Shown one piece after another: positions 26,904-34,425 of a stretch of DNA of 58,300 nt (its first letter is position 1; each line of letters opens with the position of its first letter). Below the pieces are notes generated by a model. The model saw only the letters and a program-made list of their open reading frames with translations. It ran no database searches and was not told the DNA's origin. The translations under genes were made by a program, and so were the position numbers. This stretch comes from Oscillospiraceae bacterium (GTDB lineage Bacteria > Bacillota > Clostridia > Oscillospirales > Ruminococcaceae), in assembly GCA_022800935.1 (NCBI GenBank), contig JAAWRH010000024.1:1-58300 (forward strand). The letters are read 5' to 3'.

Positions 26904-28157
26904 ATGGATTTGTGGGAAAACATATACTTGGCTGTATCCGGCCTGTTGGCCAACAAGATGCGCGCTATCCTCACCATGCTGGGGATTATCATCGGCATTG
27001 CGGCGGTTATCGCCATCATGACCCTGGGCAATTCCGTCACCAATTCCGTCACCAATACCATGGCAGAAATGGGCGGCAACAACATTGTTGTCCAGCTCTC
27101 CCTGAAGGAAGACGTCGATACCTTTGTCATGACCGAGGACGACCTGATCAGCGATGAAATGCTGGAGCAGATGCGGGAAGTTTACGCCGACGACATTCTG
27201 GCGGTCAGTGTAGACGAAAACATTGGTTCTGGCTCCGTAAAGGACGGGAGAAAATACGCCAACGTCTCCATTTACGGCGTCAATGACGGATACCAGCTGG
27301 TCAACAATGTCAAAATGCTGACAGGCCGCTACATCAACGCCACTGACCAGGAAAAGGCCTCCAATGTGGCAGTGGTCTCCAACAAGACCTCTAAGGCCAT
27401 CTTCGGAACAGAATTTGGGGCGCTGGGCCAGGAGGTCAAAATATACAGGGGCGACGAGATACTCGCCTATACGGTTGTGGGCATTTACGAATACGAGGAA
27501 AATCCCATGATGGCAATGATGATGGGAATGCAGGCGGAGGCCGACCGGCCGACAGACCTTTACATCCCCATTTCTACCTGTCAGCGGCTTACAAATTCAG
27601 ATATGGGATATAACTATGTGACCATCATGACCAACTCCAACGTGGATTCTATCTCCTTTGCCGACACCTTATGGGGCTTTTTTGAAACCTTTTACCGTAA
27701 AAACCCCACATTCACTGTTTATGTCATGAGTATGCAGTCCGTTGTGGAGCAGATGACCACCATCATGGGCACCATGCAGCTTGCCATTGCGGTTATCGCG
27801 GGGATATCCCTGCTGGTGGGGGGCATCGGCGTGATGAACATCATGCTTGTCTCCATCACCGAACGCACCAGAGAAATCGGCACCAGAAAGGCCCTGGGGG
27901 CCACCAACAGCTCCATCCGAATGCAGTTTATCGTGGAGGCGGTGATTATCTGCCTGATCGGCGGAGCGATTGGAATTGTCCTGGGGGTTGCGGGAGGAAT
28001 ATACGGCGCCTCCTTGTTGGGAACGCCCGCGGCGCCTTCCGTCGGATCGGTTATCTTCGCGGTACTGTTCTCCATGGGAATCGGTATCTTCTTTGGATAT
28101 TACCCCGCCAACAAGGCGGCAAAGATGGACCCCATTGAAGCCCTTCGGTACGAATAA
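26904..28157 (+). CDS. MacB-type ABC transporter permease (FtsX-like)
   Basis: A 417-aa permease. The first helix (about residues 18-42, MRAILTMLGIIIGIAAVIAI) is followed by a large extracellular MacB-core domain and three C-terminal helices of the FtsX type (IAGISLLVGGIGVMNIMLVS then TERTREIGTRKALGA). It pairs with the preceding ATPase and the adaptor to form a mechanotransmission-type exporter. The start is two bases after the ATPase stop. A very strong terminator closes the operon. The substrate is unknown. Confidence 0.93.
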   Translation: MDLWENIYLAVSGLLANKMRAILTMLGIIIGIAAVIAIMTLGNSVTNSVTNTMAEMGGNNIVVQLSLKEDVDTFVMTEDDLISDEMLEQMREVYADDILAVSVDENIGSGSVKDGRKYANVSIYGVNDGYQLVNNVKMLTGRYINATDQEKASNVAVVSNKTSKAIFGTEFGALGQEVKIYRGDEILAYTVVGIYEYEENPMMAMMMGMQAEADRPTDLYIPISTCQRLTNSDMGYNYVTIMTNSNVDSISFADTLWGFFETFYRKNPTFTVYVMSMQSVVEQMTTIMGTMQLAIAVIAGISLLVGGIGVMNIMLVSITERTREIGTRKALGATNSSIRMQFIVEAVIICLIGGAIGIVLGVAGGIYGASLLGTPAAPSVGSVIFAVLFSMGIGIFFGYYPANKAAKMDPIEALRYE

Positions 28158-28159
28158 TA

Positions 28160-28206
28160 AAAGCAGGGACGAAAAAACGCAAAAGAAGTTTTTTCGTCCC
28201 TGCTTT
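28160..28206 (+). terminator. Terminator of the MacAB-like operon
   Basis: Perfect 19-bp stem (28160-28178 with 28188-28206) and 9-nt loop, containing its own A and T tracts. It starts three bases after the permease stop. Confidence 0.9.
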
Positions 28207-28241
28207 GTCTGTAATTTGCGGTGGAATATTTCGTTGAAACA

Positions 28242-28250
28242 TGGTATACT
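28242..28250 (+). promoter_or_regulatory. Extended -10 promoter of the Rpn-type gene
   Basis: TGGTATACT, about 45 nt before the start. The -35 is poor. Confidence 0.45.
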
Positions 28251-28293
28251 GAATACAGAGGAATCTGTTCATTAGAGGAGTGACATAAAGAAA

Positions 28294-29154
28294 ATGGAGA
28301 AGCTGCAATACACCTTCAAAAACGATATACTGTTCAAGATGGTCTTTGTCAAATACCCGCACCTGTTAAAGTCGCTGGTAGCGGTAATTCTGCGGATAGA
28401 GACGAAAAGCATTACAGCGTTTGAGATTTTAAACTCCGAGATGACGCCGGAAAGCGTGAGGGATAAATTCTGCCGGCTGGACATCAACATGAGAGTAAAC
28501 GGACAGCTGGTAGACATTGAGATGCAGGTCACTAACGAGGGGAACTACCCGGAGCGGGTGATGTATTACTGGGCGAGGGAATACTCCTCTGCCCTGCCGT
28601 CCGGAGAGAATTATTCCCAGCTTCCGCGGACCCTTGTCATCAGCATCATGGACTTTCGGTTATTTGACTGCGCAGAGTACCACTCGTTTTTCCAGCCCCT
28701 TGAGGTGACGCGGCACACACTGCTTTCGGATAAGATGGGTTTTCACTTTTTCGAGCTGCCCAAGGTACCTGCAGAGTTTGACCAGAAGGACGAGCTGCTG
28801 CTGTGGCTGTCCCTGTTCAACGCGAGGACAGAGGAAGATTTGGAAAAGCTGAATCGAACGGAGGGATCAATCATGAGTGAAGCAATCAACGCCTATCGCA
28901 TAATAACAGCATCCCCGGAATACCGGGAATTGGAGCGGCTCCGTGAAAAGGCCAAACACGACGAGGCGCAGGCACTGCTCGCAGCGGAGCTCAGAGGCGA
29001 GGCCAGAGGAGAGGCTAGAGGAGAGGCCAGGGGTGTTTCAAAAGTAGCACAAACGCTTATCGGGATGGGCTTGCCCATTCAGCAGGTGATACAGGCCACA
29101 GGCCTCACACCGCAGGAAGTGGAGACAATCCAGCGCTCAAGCTATCTGTCATGA
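28294..29154 (+). CDS. Rpn-family recombination-promoting nuclease (PD-(D/E)XK transposase-like)
   Basis: A 286-aa protein of the widespread Rpn/YhgA-like group. The N-terminal domain has LDINMRVNGQLVDIEMQV, the D...ExQ signature of the PD-(D/E)XK nuclease fold, and YYWAREYSSAL. Relatives make DNA breaks that promote recombination; many are multicopy in a genome. Near the C-terminus (about residues 233-246) is a tandem GEAR repeat encoded by near-identical 12-base units, followed by a small helical domain (GLPIQQVIQATGLT). Spacing from GAGGAG to ATG is long (13 bases). No terminal inverted repeats were found around it. Confidence 0.85.
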   Translation: MEKLQYTFKNDILFKMVFVKYPHLLKSLVAVILRIETKSITAFEILNSEMTPESVRDKFCRLDINMRVNGQLVDIEMQVTNEGNYPERVMYYWAREYSSALPSGENYSQLPRTLVISIMDFRLFDCAEYHSFFQPLEVTRHTLLSDKMGFHFFELPKVPAEFDQKDELLLWLSLFNARTEEDLEKLNRTEGSIMSEAINAYRIITASPEYRELERLREKAKHDEAQALLAAELRGEARGEARGEARGVSKVAQTLIGMGLPIQQVIQATGLTPQEVETIQRSSYLS

Positions 29155-29206
29155 GCAACAGGCTTTGTTGAAAGCTGCTCAACCGCCGCGCTTTCCCATA
29201 AAACGC

Positions 29207-29257
29207 AAAAAAAGAAATAACCGTCTCAAAGCCCCCCTGTCAACGGTTATTTCTTTT
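29207..29257. terminator. Bidirectional terminator (Rpn gene and minus-strand small RNA)
   Basis: 14-bp stem AAAGAAATAACCGT/ACGGTTATTTCTTT. On the minus strand it is followed by seven T (29207-29213), on the plus strand by a T-rich run. Confidence 0.85.
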
Positions 29258-29297
29258 CTTCAATGAACGGTCTGCCATTCCGCAGAACCCTTCATCT
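29207..29297 (-). ncRNA. Candidate small RNA of about 90 nt
   Basis: A consensus promoter (29304-29331) points leftward at a strong terminator about 90 nt away, and no convincing gene lies between. The only ORF is 12 codons (MADRSLKKRNNR) with no ribosome binding site. The AGAAATAACCG...CGGTTATTTCT hairpin resembles those that end type I toxin-antitoxin antisense RNAs in Firmicutes, but no holin-like toxin frame is present on the plus strand. Function is unknown. Confidence 0.5.
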
Positions 29298-29303
29298 ATC
29301 TTA

Positions 29304-29331
29304 ATTATACTCATTTCCCTGTTTTTGTCAA
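29304..29331 (-). promoter_or_regulatory. Consensus promoter of the candidate small RNA
   Basis: On the minus strand perfect TTGACA (29326-29331) and TATAAT (29304-29309) with a 16-bp spacer. It lies downstream of the ChrB-N-like gene and fires away from it. Confidence 0.75.
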
Positions 29332-29423
29332 CCATAAAATGAAAGAAAAACATAGAAAGCAATATAAATCAAATTATCAGCACAAAAACAGCAAAACCGG
29401 AACCCAGTTCCACAATATTCCAT

Positions 29424-29975
29424 TCAATCCATTTCCACATCCAGAATCCGCTTCACCTGTTGGGAAAGGTCCTTGGCGGACATTCGCAAAATCGCCCCAA
29501 TATCTTCCAGGCCGTATTCAATCTCCTGGGCCAGAGGAAGCTTGAAAAAATCGCGGGAGCGGATGCGCTTGTACTTTTTGGCCAGCTTGATCAGGGTCGC
29601 CTCATGGAGCTTTTCCAGCTCCTCACGGTCCATCGGTGAGGAGAGGAGCATATCGTGCAGCTTGCCGCACTCCGCCAATATCTCCCGGTATTCCTCTCTG
29701 GTCTGCTGGATAAACCGCTCAATCAATTCCCGCTCGTCCTTCTGGTCGATAAAGCTTATCTCAATGATGGACGCTTCCCCGCCCATGCCCTTGATTTTTT
29801 CGGAAAGGCGGCGTAGAAATTCCACCTCCGCTTTCCGGTATGGCAGGACCGCCACCCCGGATTTATAGTAAACGGCTCCGGCCTCCTTCAGCTTTCGCCA
29901 GACATATACCCTGTTTTTCGATGGATTGATGGGCACATTATACCCCATGGCAATCCATTTTCTCTTATTGGCCAT
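29424..29975 (-). CDS. ChrB N-terminal domain-like protein
   Basis: A 183-aa basic protein. Residues about 5-60 (WIAMGYNVPINPSKNRVYVWRKLK, then GAVYYKSGVAVLPY) match the N-terminal domain of chromate-resistance regulator ChrB, which resembles a DNA/RNA-binding PaaX-like fold. The C-terminal half is a charged helical region; the ChrB C-terminal domain is absent. Whether it relates to chromate is doubtful, since no ChrA transporter is near. The start at 29975 follows AAGGAGG by 11 bases; an upstream start at 30050 lacks a site. Confidence 0.7.
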   Translation of the reverse strand: MANKRKWIAMGYNVPINPSKNRVYVWRKLKEAGAVYYKSGVAVLPYRKAEVEFLRRLSEKIKGMGGEASIIEISFIDQKDERELIERFIQQTREEYREILAECGKLHDMLLSSPMDREELEKLHEATLIKLAKKYKRIRSRDFFKLPLAQEIEYGLEDIGAILRMSAKDLSQQVKRILDVEMD

Positions 29976-30100
29976 CCCACCAAACGCCTCCTTGCGGGTT
30001 CCCCGCCGGTTGTCTGTTTCTATTGTAACAGTTGATACAAAAAAGGTCAACCGTTCCGGGAAGGTTTTTCTACGAAACCTTCATCATTTATGGCGGAAAC

Positions 30101-30166
30101 GCCAAACAGCCGTGGGAGAGCTCAAGATAACGTCCGCTATCTTGAGCTCTCCCACGGCTGTTTGGC
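30101..30166. repeat. 29-bp perfect inverted repeat with 8-nt loop
   Basis: Left arm 30101-30129 and right arm 30138-30166 are exact reverse complements, separated by ACGTCCGC. It sits 26 nt beyond the nrdG stop and about 125 nt before the ChrB-N-like start. There is no adjoining T run in either direction, so it is not a classic terminator. Confidence 0.95.
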
Positions 30167-30192
30167 ATACTGATTGGTTGGAACGGCATCCC

Positions 30193-30753
30193 TTACGAGC
30201 CCGCAGCCGGATAGTCCTGCCACGGAACCGATACCGCCCGCCCGCAGGAAAGACTCCTGGGCAGATCGAGAATCCGCTGGTTCCGGCTCCCCCGGAAATG
30301 GAGCATCAGGCTTTTCTCCTCCTGCAAAAAGGGCCCATCTACCAGCGCGTCACAGTTCTCCAGCAGCGCCTGTATCTCCGGCTCCTCCCTGCCCTTTCTC
30401 ACCAGGTCCTCATAAATGTACCCGGTATAGCACATCACATCCATCCCCAGGCTGTGGATTCTCCGCGCCAGCTCTGTCAACGCCCCCGGCTGACAGAAGG
30501 GCTCTCCCCCGCTGAAGGTGACTCCCTTGAGCAGGGGATTTTTGGTTATCTCCTGCAAAAGCTGATCCACCGTAAACACCGCCCCTCCCTCAAAGCTCTG
30601 GGCCTGGGCGTTCTGGCAGCCAGGGCACCGGTGAGGACACCCCTGGACAAACACCACAAACCGGATACCCGGTCCGTCTACAATGGATTCCCGCACAATT
30701 CCCGCAAGCCGCAGGGTGCATCCGCCCTCCAGGGCCGTCCTTGTTTCTCCCAT
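30193..30753 (-). CDS. nrdG: Anaerobic ribonucleotide reductase activating protein
   Basis: A 186-aa radical-SAM activase that installs the glycyl radical in NrdD. The iron-sulfur motif C39-x3-C43-x2-C46 (CPHRCPGCQN) and the SAM-binding GGEP segment (FSGGEPF) are intact. Length is normal for NrdG (about 150-190 aa). AAGGGG lies ten bases before ATG. It follows nrdD by 102 nt, and a terminator-like hairpin lies in that gap, which could lower nrdG expression relative to nrdD. Confidence 0.96.
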   Translation of the reverse strand: MGETRTALEGGCTLRLAGIVRESIVDGPGIRFVVFVQGCPHRCPGCQNAQAQSFEGGAVFTVDQLLQEITKNPLLKGVTFSGGEPFCQPGALTELARRIHSLGMDVMCYTGYIYEDLVRKGREEPEIQALLENCDALVDGPFLQEEKSLMLHFRGSRNQRILDLPRSLSCGRAVSVPWQDYPAAGS

Positions 30754-30776
30754 TTTTACAATCCCCTTAAACGGCC

Positions 30777-30805
30777 AAAAAGAACGCAGGGAATTTAACC
30801 CTGCG
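30777..30805 (-). terminator. Terminator-like hairpin between nrdD and nrdG (possible attenuator)
   Basis: On the minus strand CGCAGGG pairs with CCCTGCG across a 7-nt loop, followed by TTCTTTTT. It lies just before the nrdG ribosome binding site. A second hairpin (GGGGGAC/GTCCCCC, about 30823-30848) precedes it. Confidence 0.55.
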
Positions 30806-30855
30806 GCTTTCCGCCTGTATTGACGGGGGACCGGACCTGTCCAGTCCCCCTATAA

Positions 30856-33195
30856 TTATGAAAAGCTCTCCATTTTGCTGACGCTGTGCTTAATGCGGTC
30901 CTCTACCTCGGCGCGCTTGGCGTCGTTAAACCGGTCCAGGGTTCCCACCAGATATCCGGTGATTCTCCGGATGCGCTCAAACTTCGGGCCGCCGTCCTCC
31001 TCGGACCGGCCGCACTTGGGGCAGGTGTCCCCGATAATGCCGGTAAACCCGCACACCGGGTCCCGGTCCACCGGATGGTTCACCGAGCCATATCCCACTC
31101 CGCTTTCCTTCATACAGCGGACCACCTGTTCAAAGGCCTCCAAATTCTGGGTGGGGTCCCCGTCCAGCTCGACATAGGTGATGTGTCCGCCGTTGGTCAG
31201 CTCATGATAAGGGGCCTCCCGTTTGATCTTGTCAAAGGCGGAAATTTCATAATAAACCGGGATGTGGAAGGAATTGGTGTAGTATTCCCGGTCCGTCACC
31301 CCTGGAATGACGCCGTATCTCTTCTTGTCCAGCCGCACAAACCGGCCGGAAAGCCCCTCGGCGGGGGTGGCAATCACGGTGAAGTTCAGTCCGGTCCTCT
31401 TGGTCTCCTCATCCATCCGCTTGCGCATAAAGCCGACTATCTCCAGGCCCAGGTTCTGCGCCTCGTCCGATTCCCCGTGGTGCTTGCCAATCAGCGCCTT
31501 CAGGCACTCGGCCAGTCCAATAAAGCCGACGGTCAGGGAACCGTGCTTCAAAACCTCCTCCAGGGTATCCTCCGGTCCTAGCTTTTCCGAATCCAGCCAT
31601 ATCCCCTGCCCCATCAGGAAGGGGTAATTCTTTACCTTCTTTTCGCACTGGATGCGGAACCGGGCCTTCAGCTGTTCGATAACCAGCTCCAGCTTTTTCT
31701 CCAGCTCCTCAAAGAAGAAATCCACGTTCCCGTTGGCACGGATGGCCAGCCTGGGCAGGTTGATGGAGGTAAAGCTGAGGTTGCCCCGGCCGTTGACAAT
31801 CTGCCGCTCTGGGTCATAGGCGTTGCCCACCACGCGGGTGCGGCAGCCCATGTAGGCGGCCTCTGTCTCCGGACGTCCCTCTTTGTAATACTGTATATTG
31901 TACGGCGCGTCCAGGAAGGAGAAATTGGGGAACAGCCGCTTGGCCGATACCCGGCAGGAAAGCTGGAACAAATCATAGTTGGGGTCCTCAGGGTTGTAGT
32001 TGATTCCTTCCTTTACCTTGAATATCTGGATGGGGAAGATGGGGGTTTCTCCGTTCCCCAGCCCCGCCTCGGTGGCGAGCAGCAGATTTTTCACCACCAT
32101 GCGCCCCTCCGCGCTAGTGTCGGTGCCGTAATTCAGGGAGCTGAAGGGAATCTGGGCCCCCGCGCGGGAGTGCATGGTGTTCAGATTGTGGACAAGGGCC
32201 TCCATGGCCTGGTAGCAGATTCGATCCGTCTCTCGGACGGCGTACTTGCGGGTAAAATTCTGTATCCTCTCCGCAAGCTCCTGTCCATAGCGTTCCGCCA
32301 GGGGCTTGCGCTCCTCCTGCTCGTATCCGTTGTCCTCCGCCAGAACTGGGGACAGTCCAGCGCCTTTCAGGATTTCTCCGGTTATCTGGTCCGCCACAGC
32401 GCGGCCCTCTTCCTCTCCCGCCAGTAGCTCCAGGGCCTTTCCCAGGTTGGCGGTATAATGCTTCCGGTAGGTCTTGGCGACTCCCTCCGCCATGGAATAG
32501 TCAAAGTTAGGCACGCTCTGTCCGCCGTGCTGATCGTTTTGGTTGGACTGGATGGCAATGCAGGCCAGGGCGGAGTAGCTTTGAATATCGTTGGGCTCCC
32601 GCAAAAAGCCGTGGCCGGTGGAAAAGCCCCGTTTAAACAGCTTTTGCAGGTCGATCTGACAGCAGGTGGTGGTCAGGGTGTAGAAATCCAGGTCGTGGAT
32701 GTGGATATCCCCTTCGATATGGGCCTTGGCGTGGTCCGGGCAGAGGATATACATCTCGTTAAACTGCTTCGCGCCCTCAGATCCGTACTTGAGCATAGTG
32801 CCCATAGCGGTATCGCCGTCGATGTTGGCGTTTTCCCGTTTGACGTCGTTATCTGCGGCGGACTGGAAAGTGAGGTCCTCGTATATTTTCATCAGGCGGG
32901 TGTTCATCTCTCTCACCCGCGTGCGGTTGGCGCGATACAGGATGTACTCCTTGGCGGTGCGGGCATGGCCCCGTTCCACCAAAACCTTTTCCACCGCGTC
33001 CTGTATCTCCTCTACCGACGGATGCCCGCTGTTACAGGTCTTTTCCAGGTATTCCTCCACCTGTCCGGCGACCTCCTTGGCCATCTCGTAGTCCCTTCCG
33101 CCGGTGGCCTGGGCCGCCTTATACACGGCGTCCGCTATCTTCTCCAGCTCAAAGGGAACCTCCCGTCCGTCACGCTTTACAATCGTCTCCAACAT
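30856..33195 (-). CDS. nrdD: Anaerobic ribonucleoside-triphosphate reductase (class III)
   Basis: A 779-aa glycyl-radical enzyme that reduces NTPs to dNTPs without oxygen. It has an N-terminal ATP-cone (IVKRDGREVPFELEKIADAV), the catalytic barrel, a C-terminal zinc site (PVCG and CPKC) and the glycyl radical site at about G747 in RRITGYLVG. This implies anaerobic growth. The start is preceded by AGGAAGG. Two NrdR-box-like sequences lie at about 85-135 nt upstream, one overlapping the probable -10. The activase gene nrdG follows on the same strand. Confidence 0.97.
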   Translation of the reverse strand: MLETIVKRDGREVPFELEKIADAVYKAAQATGGRDYEMAKEVAGQVEEYLEKTCNSGHPSVEEIQDAVEKVLVERGHARTAKEYILYRANRTRVREMNTRLMKIYEDLTFQSAADNDVKRENANIDGDTAMGTMLKYGSEGAKQFNEMYILCPDHAKAHIEGDIHIHDLDFYTLTTTCCQIDLQKLFKRGFSTGHGFLREPNDIQSYSALACIAIQSNQNDQHGGQSVPNFDYSMAEGVAKTYRKHYTANLGKALELLAGEEEGRAVADQITGEILKGAGLSPVLAEDNGYEQEERKPLAERYGQELAERIQNFTRKYAVRETDRICYQAMEALVHNLNTMHSRAGAQIPFSSLNYGTDTSAEGRMVVKNLLLATEAGLGNGETPIFPIQIFKVKEGINYNPEDPNYDLFQLSCRVSAKRLFPNFSFLDAPYNIQYYKEGRPETEAAYMGCRTRVVGNAYDPERQIVNGRGNLSFTSINLPRLAIRANGNVDFFFEELEKKLELVIEQLKARFRIQCEKKVKNYPFLMGQGIWLDSEKLGPEDTLEEVLKHGSLTVGFIGLAECLKALIGKHHGESDEAQNLGLEIVGFMRKRMDEETKRTGLNFTVIATPAEGLSGRFVRLDKKRYGVIPGVTDREYYTNSFHIPVYYEISAFDKIKREAPYHELTNGGHITYVELDGDPTQNLEAFEQVVRCMKESGVGYGSVNHPVDRDPVCGFTGIIGDTCPKCGRSEEDGGPKFERIRRITGYLVGTLDRFNDAKRAEVEDRIKHSVSKMESFS

Positions 33196-33281
33196 CTTTC
33201 ACTACTTCCTTCCTGAAACGCTGATTCATTGATTCCTGGGATTATCTGACAAAACGACATTTTATCAATGCCGCCGGCTTG

Positions 33282-33328
33282 GTACAGTATATTGTGTTAA
33301 TGACAAATTTCTCCACTAGATAATGTGC
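33282..33328 (-). promoter_or_regulatory. Tandem NrdR boxes over the nrdD promoter
   Basis: On the minus strand ACACAATATACTGTAC (33282-33297) and GCACATTATCTAGTGG (33313-33328) each match most of the consensus acaCwAtATaTwGtgt. Their starts are 31 bp apart, three helical turns, as known for NrdR pairs. The proximal box contains TATACT, the likely -10. Confidence 0.75.
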
Positions 33329-33475
33329 TTTTCTGCAACAGGCAATTACTATTGTAAGAGATACTCTGCTGGTTGTCAATCACATTTTTTATCGAATTTT
33401 CTCCTGGTTTACAGGAAAAGAATAGAAAATCGCTTGTTCATGCCTTTTGCGGAAGGAAAAAAATTTTTTTACCTA

Positions 33476-33504
33476 TTGCTTTTTTTGCCGGTCCAGTATA
33501 TACT
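33476..33504 (+). promoter_or_regulatory. Promoter of the folT riboswitch transcript
   Basis: TTGCTT (33476-33481) and TATACT (33499-33504) are spaced by 17 bp. Predicted transcription starts near 33511, just before the riboswitch P1 stem. The 33329-33475 stretch before it is AT-rich with no gene. Confidence 0.7.
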
Positions 33505-33514
33505 GACATTGTTC

Positions 33515-33659
33515 GCAGAGTAGGAGCCTGTGCGTTGGTCCGTGGGCTTGCCTTTACCGGCATCCACCGACTGTCATAGCCGTCCCGACGGGGAGTTGCG
33601 GGGCGGGGGAAAAGCGCTGTCTATGCGCTTACGATACCGGCTCCGCATCCCGCTGCTGC
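33515..33659 (+). promoter_or_regulatory. Tetrahydrofolate riboswitch-like leader
   Basis: The 5' part GAGTAGGAGCC-TGTGCGTT and the 3' part CCGGCTCCGCATCC match the conserved ends of THF riboswitches, with AGCC/GGCT and GCAG/CTGC closing stems. The central arms are longer than usual. It precedes a folate-transporter gene, the standard target of this riboswitch class. Confidence 0.7.
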
Positions 33660-33693
33660 ATAATGTCCGAGATATTCCGCGCCTTTGGGCCGC

Positions 33694-33738
33694 GGATGCC
33701 CTCCTTTGTGCGGCAACGCTGTTACAAAGGAGGTTTTT
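33694..33738 (+). promoter_or_regulatory. Riboswitch expression platform sequestering the folT ribosome binding site
   Basis: CCTCCTTTGT (33700-33709) pairs perfectly with ACAAAGGAGG (33724-33733), which contains the folT ribosome binding site, followed by TTTTT. The adjacent GGATGC (33694-33699) can instead pair with the conserved GCATCC (33645-33650) of the sensor, giving mutually exclusive folds. Confidence 0.65.
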
Positions 33739-33742
33739 ATTT

Positions 33743-34300
33743 ATGGTCCTGCACACTATCAAGGAGAAGCTTCAGGAGCTTGTCCGCCGCCTGGCCGCCT
33801 CGGCCCAAGAGCTTCACCGCGTCCCGTCTCTGACCGCCGCCGCCATGCTGGCCGCCGTCGCCCTTGTGCTCAATCAGTTCACCATTGCTGTCAGCCAGTT
33901 TTTGGAGATTGGCTTCACCTTTCTGGCCGCGGGGGTGTGCGCCTTCCTGTTCGGCCCCTGGATGGCCGGGCTGATGGGCATCGTCACTGACCTGATTGGC
34001 TACTTTCTGCGGCCCAACGGGGGATTCTTTCCCGGCTTTACCCTCAATGAGTTTCTCCTGGGATTCCTGTACGGCTGCTGGCTGTACAAAAAGCCCCCCT
34101 CCTGGAGGAGGACCTTTGCCGCCTGTCTATCGGCGGTGCTGATAATCAACCTGTTCCTCACCCCGCTGTGGCTGAATATGCTGTACGGACAGGCCCTTTT
34201 CCTCAGCAGCACGAGGCTGATTAAAAACGCTCTGAAGCTGCCGTTGGACGCCTCCCTGCTCTACCTTCTCCTGAAGGCCCTGAACCGCCGGAAACGGTGA
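33743..34300 (+). CDS. folT: Folate-type ECF transporter S component
   Basis: A 185-aa membrane protein with about five or six helices. LVLNQFTIAVSQFLEIGFTFL, TDLIGYFLRPNGGFFPGFTL and FLYGCWLYKK match the FolT family, the substrate-binding subunit that captures folates for the energy-coupling factor module. That module (EcfA/A'/T) is not encoded in this window. The start at 33743 follows AAAGGAGG by nine bases; the frame extends upstream only through the riboswitch. Regulation by tetrahydrofolate is strongly suggested by the leader. Confidence 0.92.
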   Translation: MVLHTIKEKLQELVRRLAASAQELHRVPSLTAAAMLAAVALVLNQFTIAVSQFLEIGFTFLAAGVCAFLFGPWMAGLMGIVTDLIGYFLRPNGGFFPGFTLNEFLLGFLYGCWLYKKPPSWRRTFAACLSAVLIINLFLTPLWLNMLYGQALFLSSTRLIKNALKLPLDASLLYLLLKALNRRKR

Positions 34301-34351
34301 CCACAATTTCCGCGCCCCAAAGGATTTCACTTAAAATTCATCTTTTGGAAA

Positions 34352-34381
34352 TTGCCATAGGGCGCGGCAATGTGATACAAT
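34352..34381 (+). promoter_or_regulatory. Promoter of the oligopeptide-binding-like lipoprotein
   Basis: TTGCCA (34352-34357) and TACAAT (34376-34381), spacer 18 bp, with TG upstream of the -10. Confidence 0.55.
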
Positions 34382-34425
34382 AAAAGACAGAGTTCTTCCC
34401 AGCGCGAAAGGGGGAATCTGTTCGG

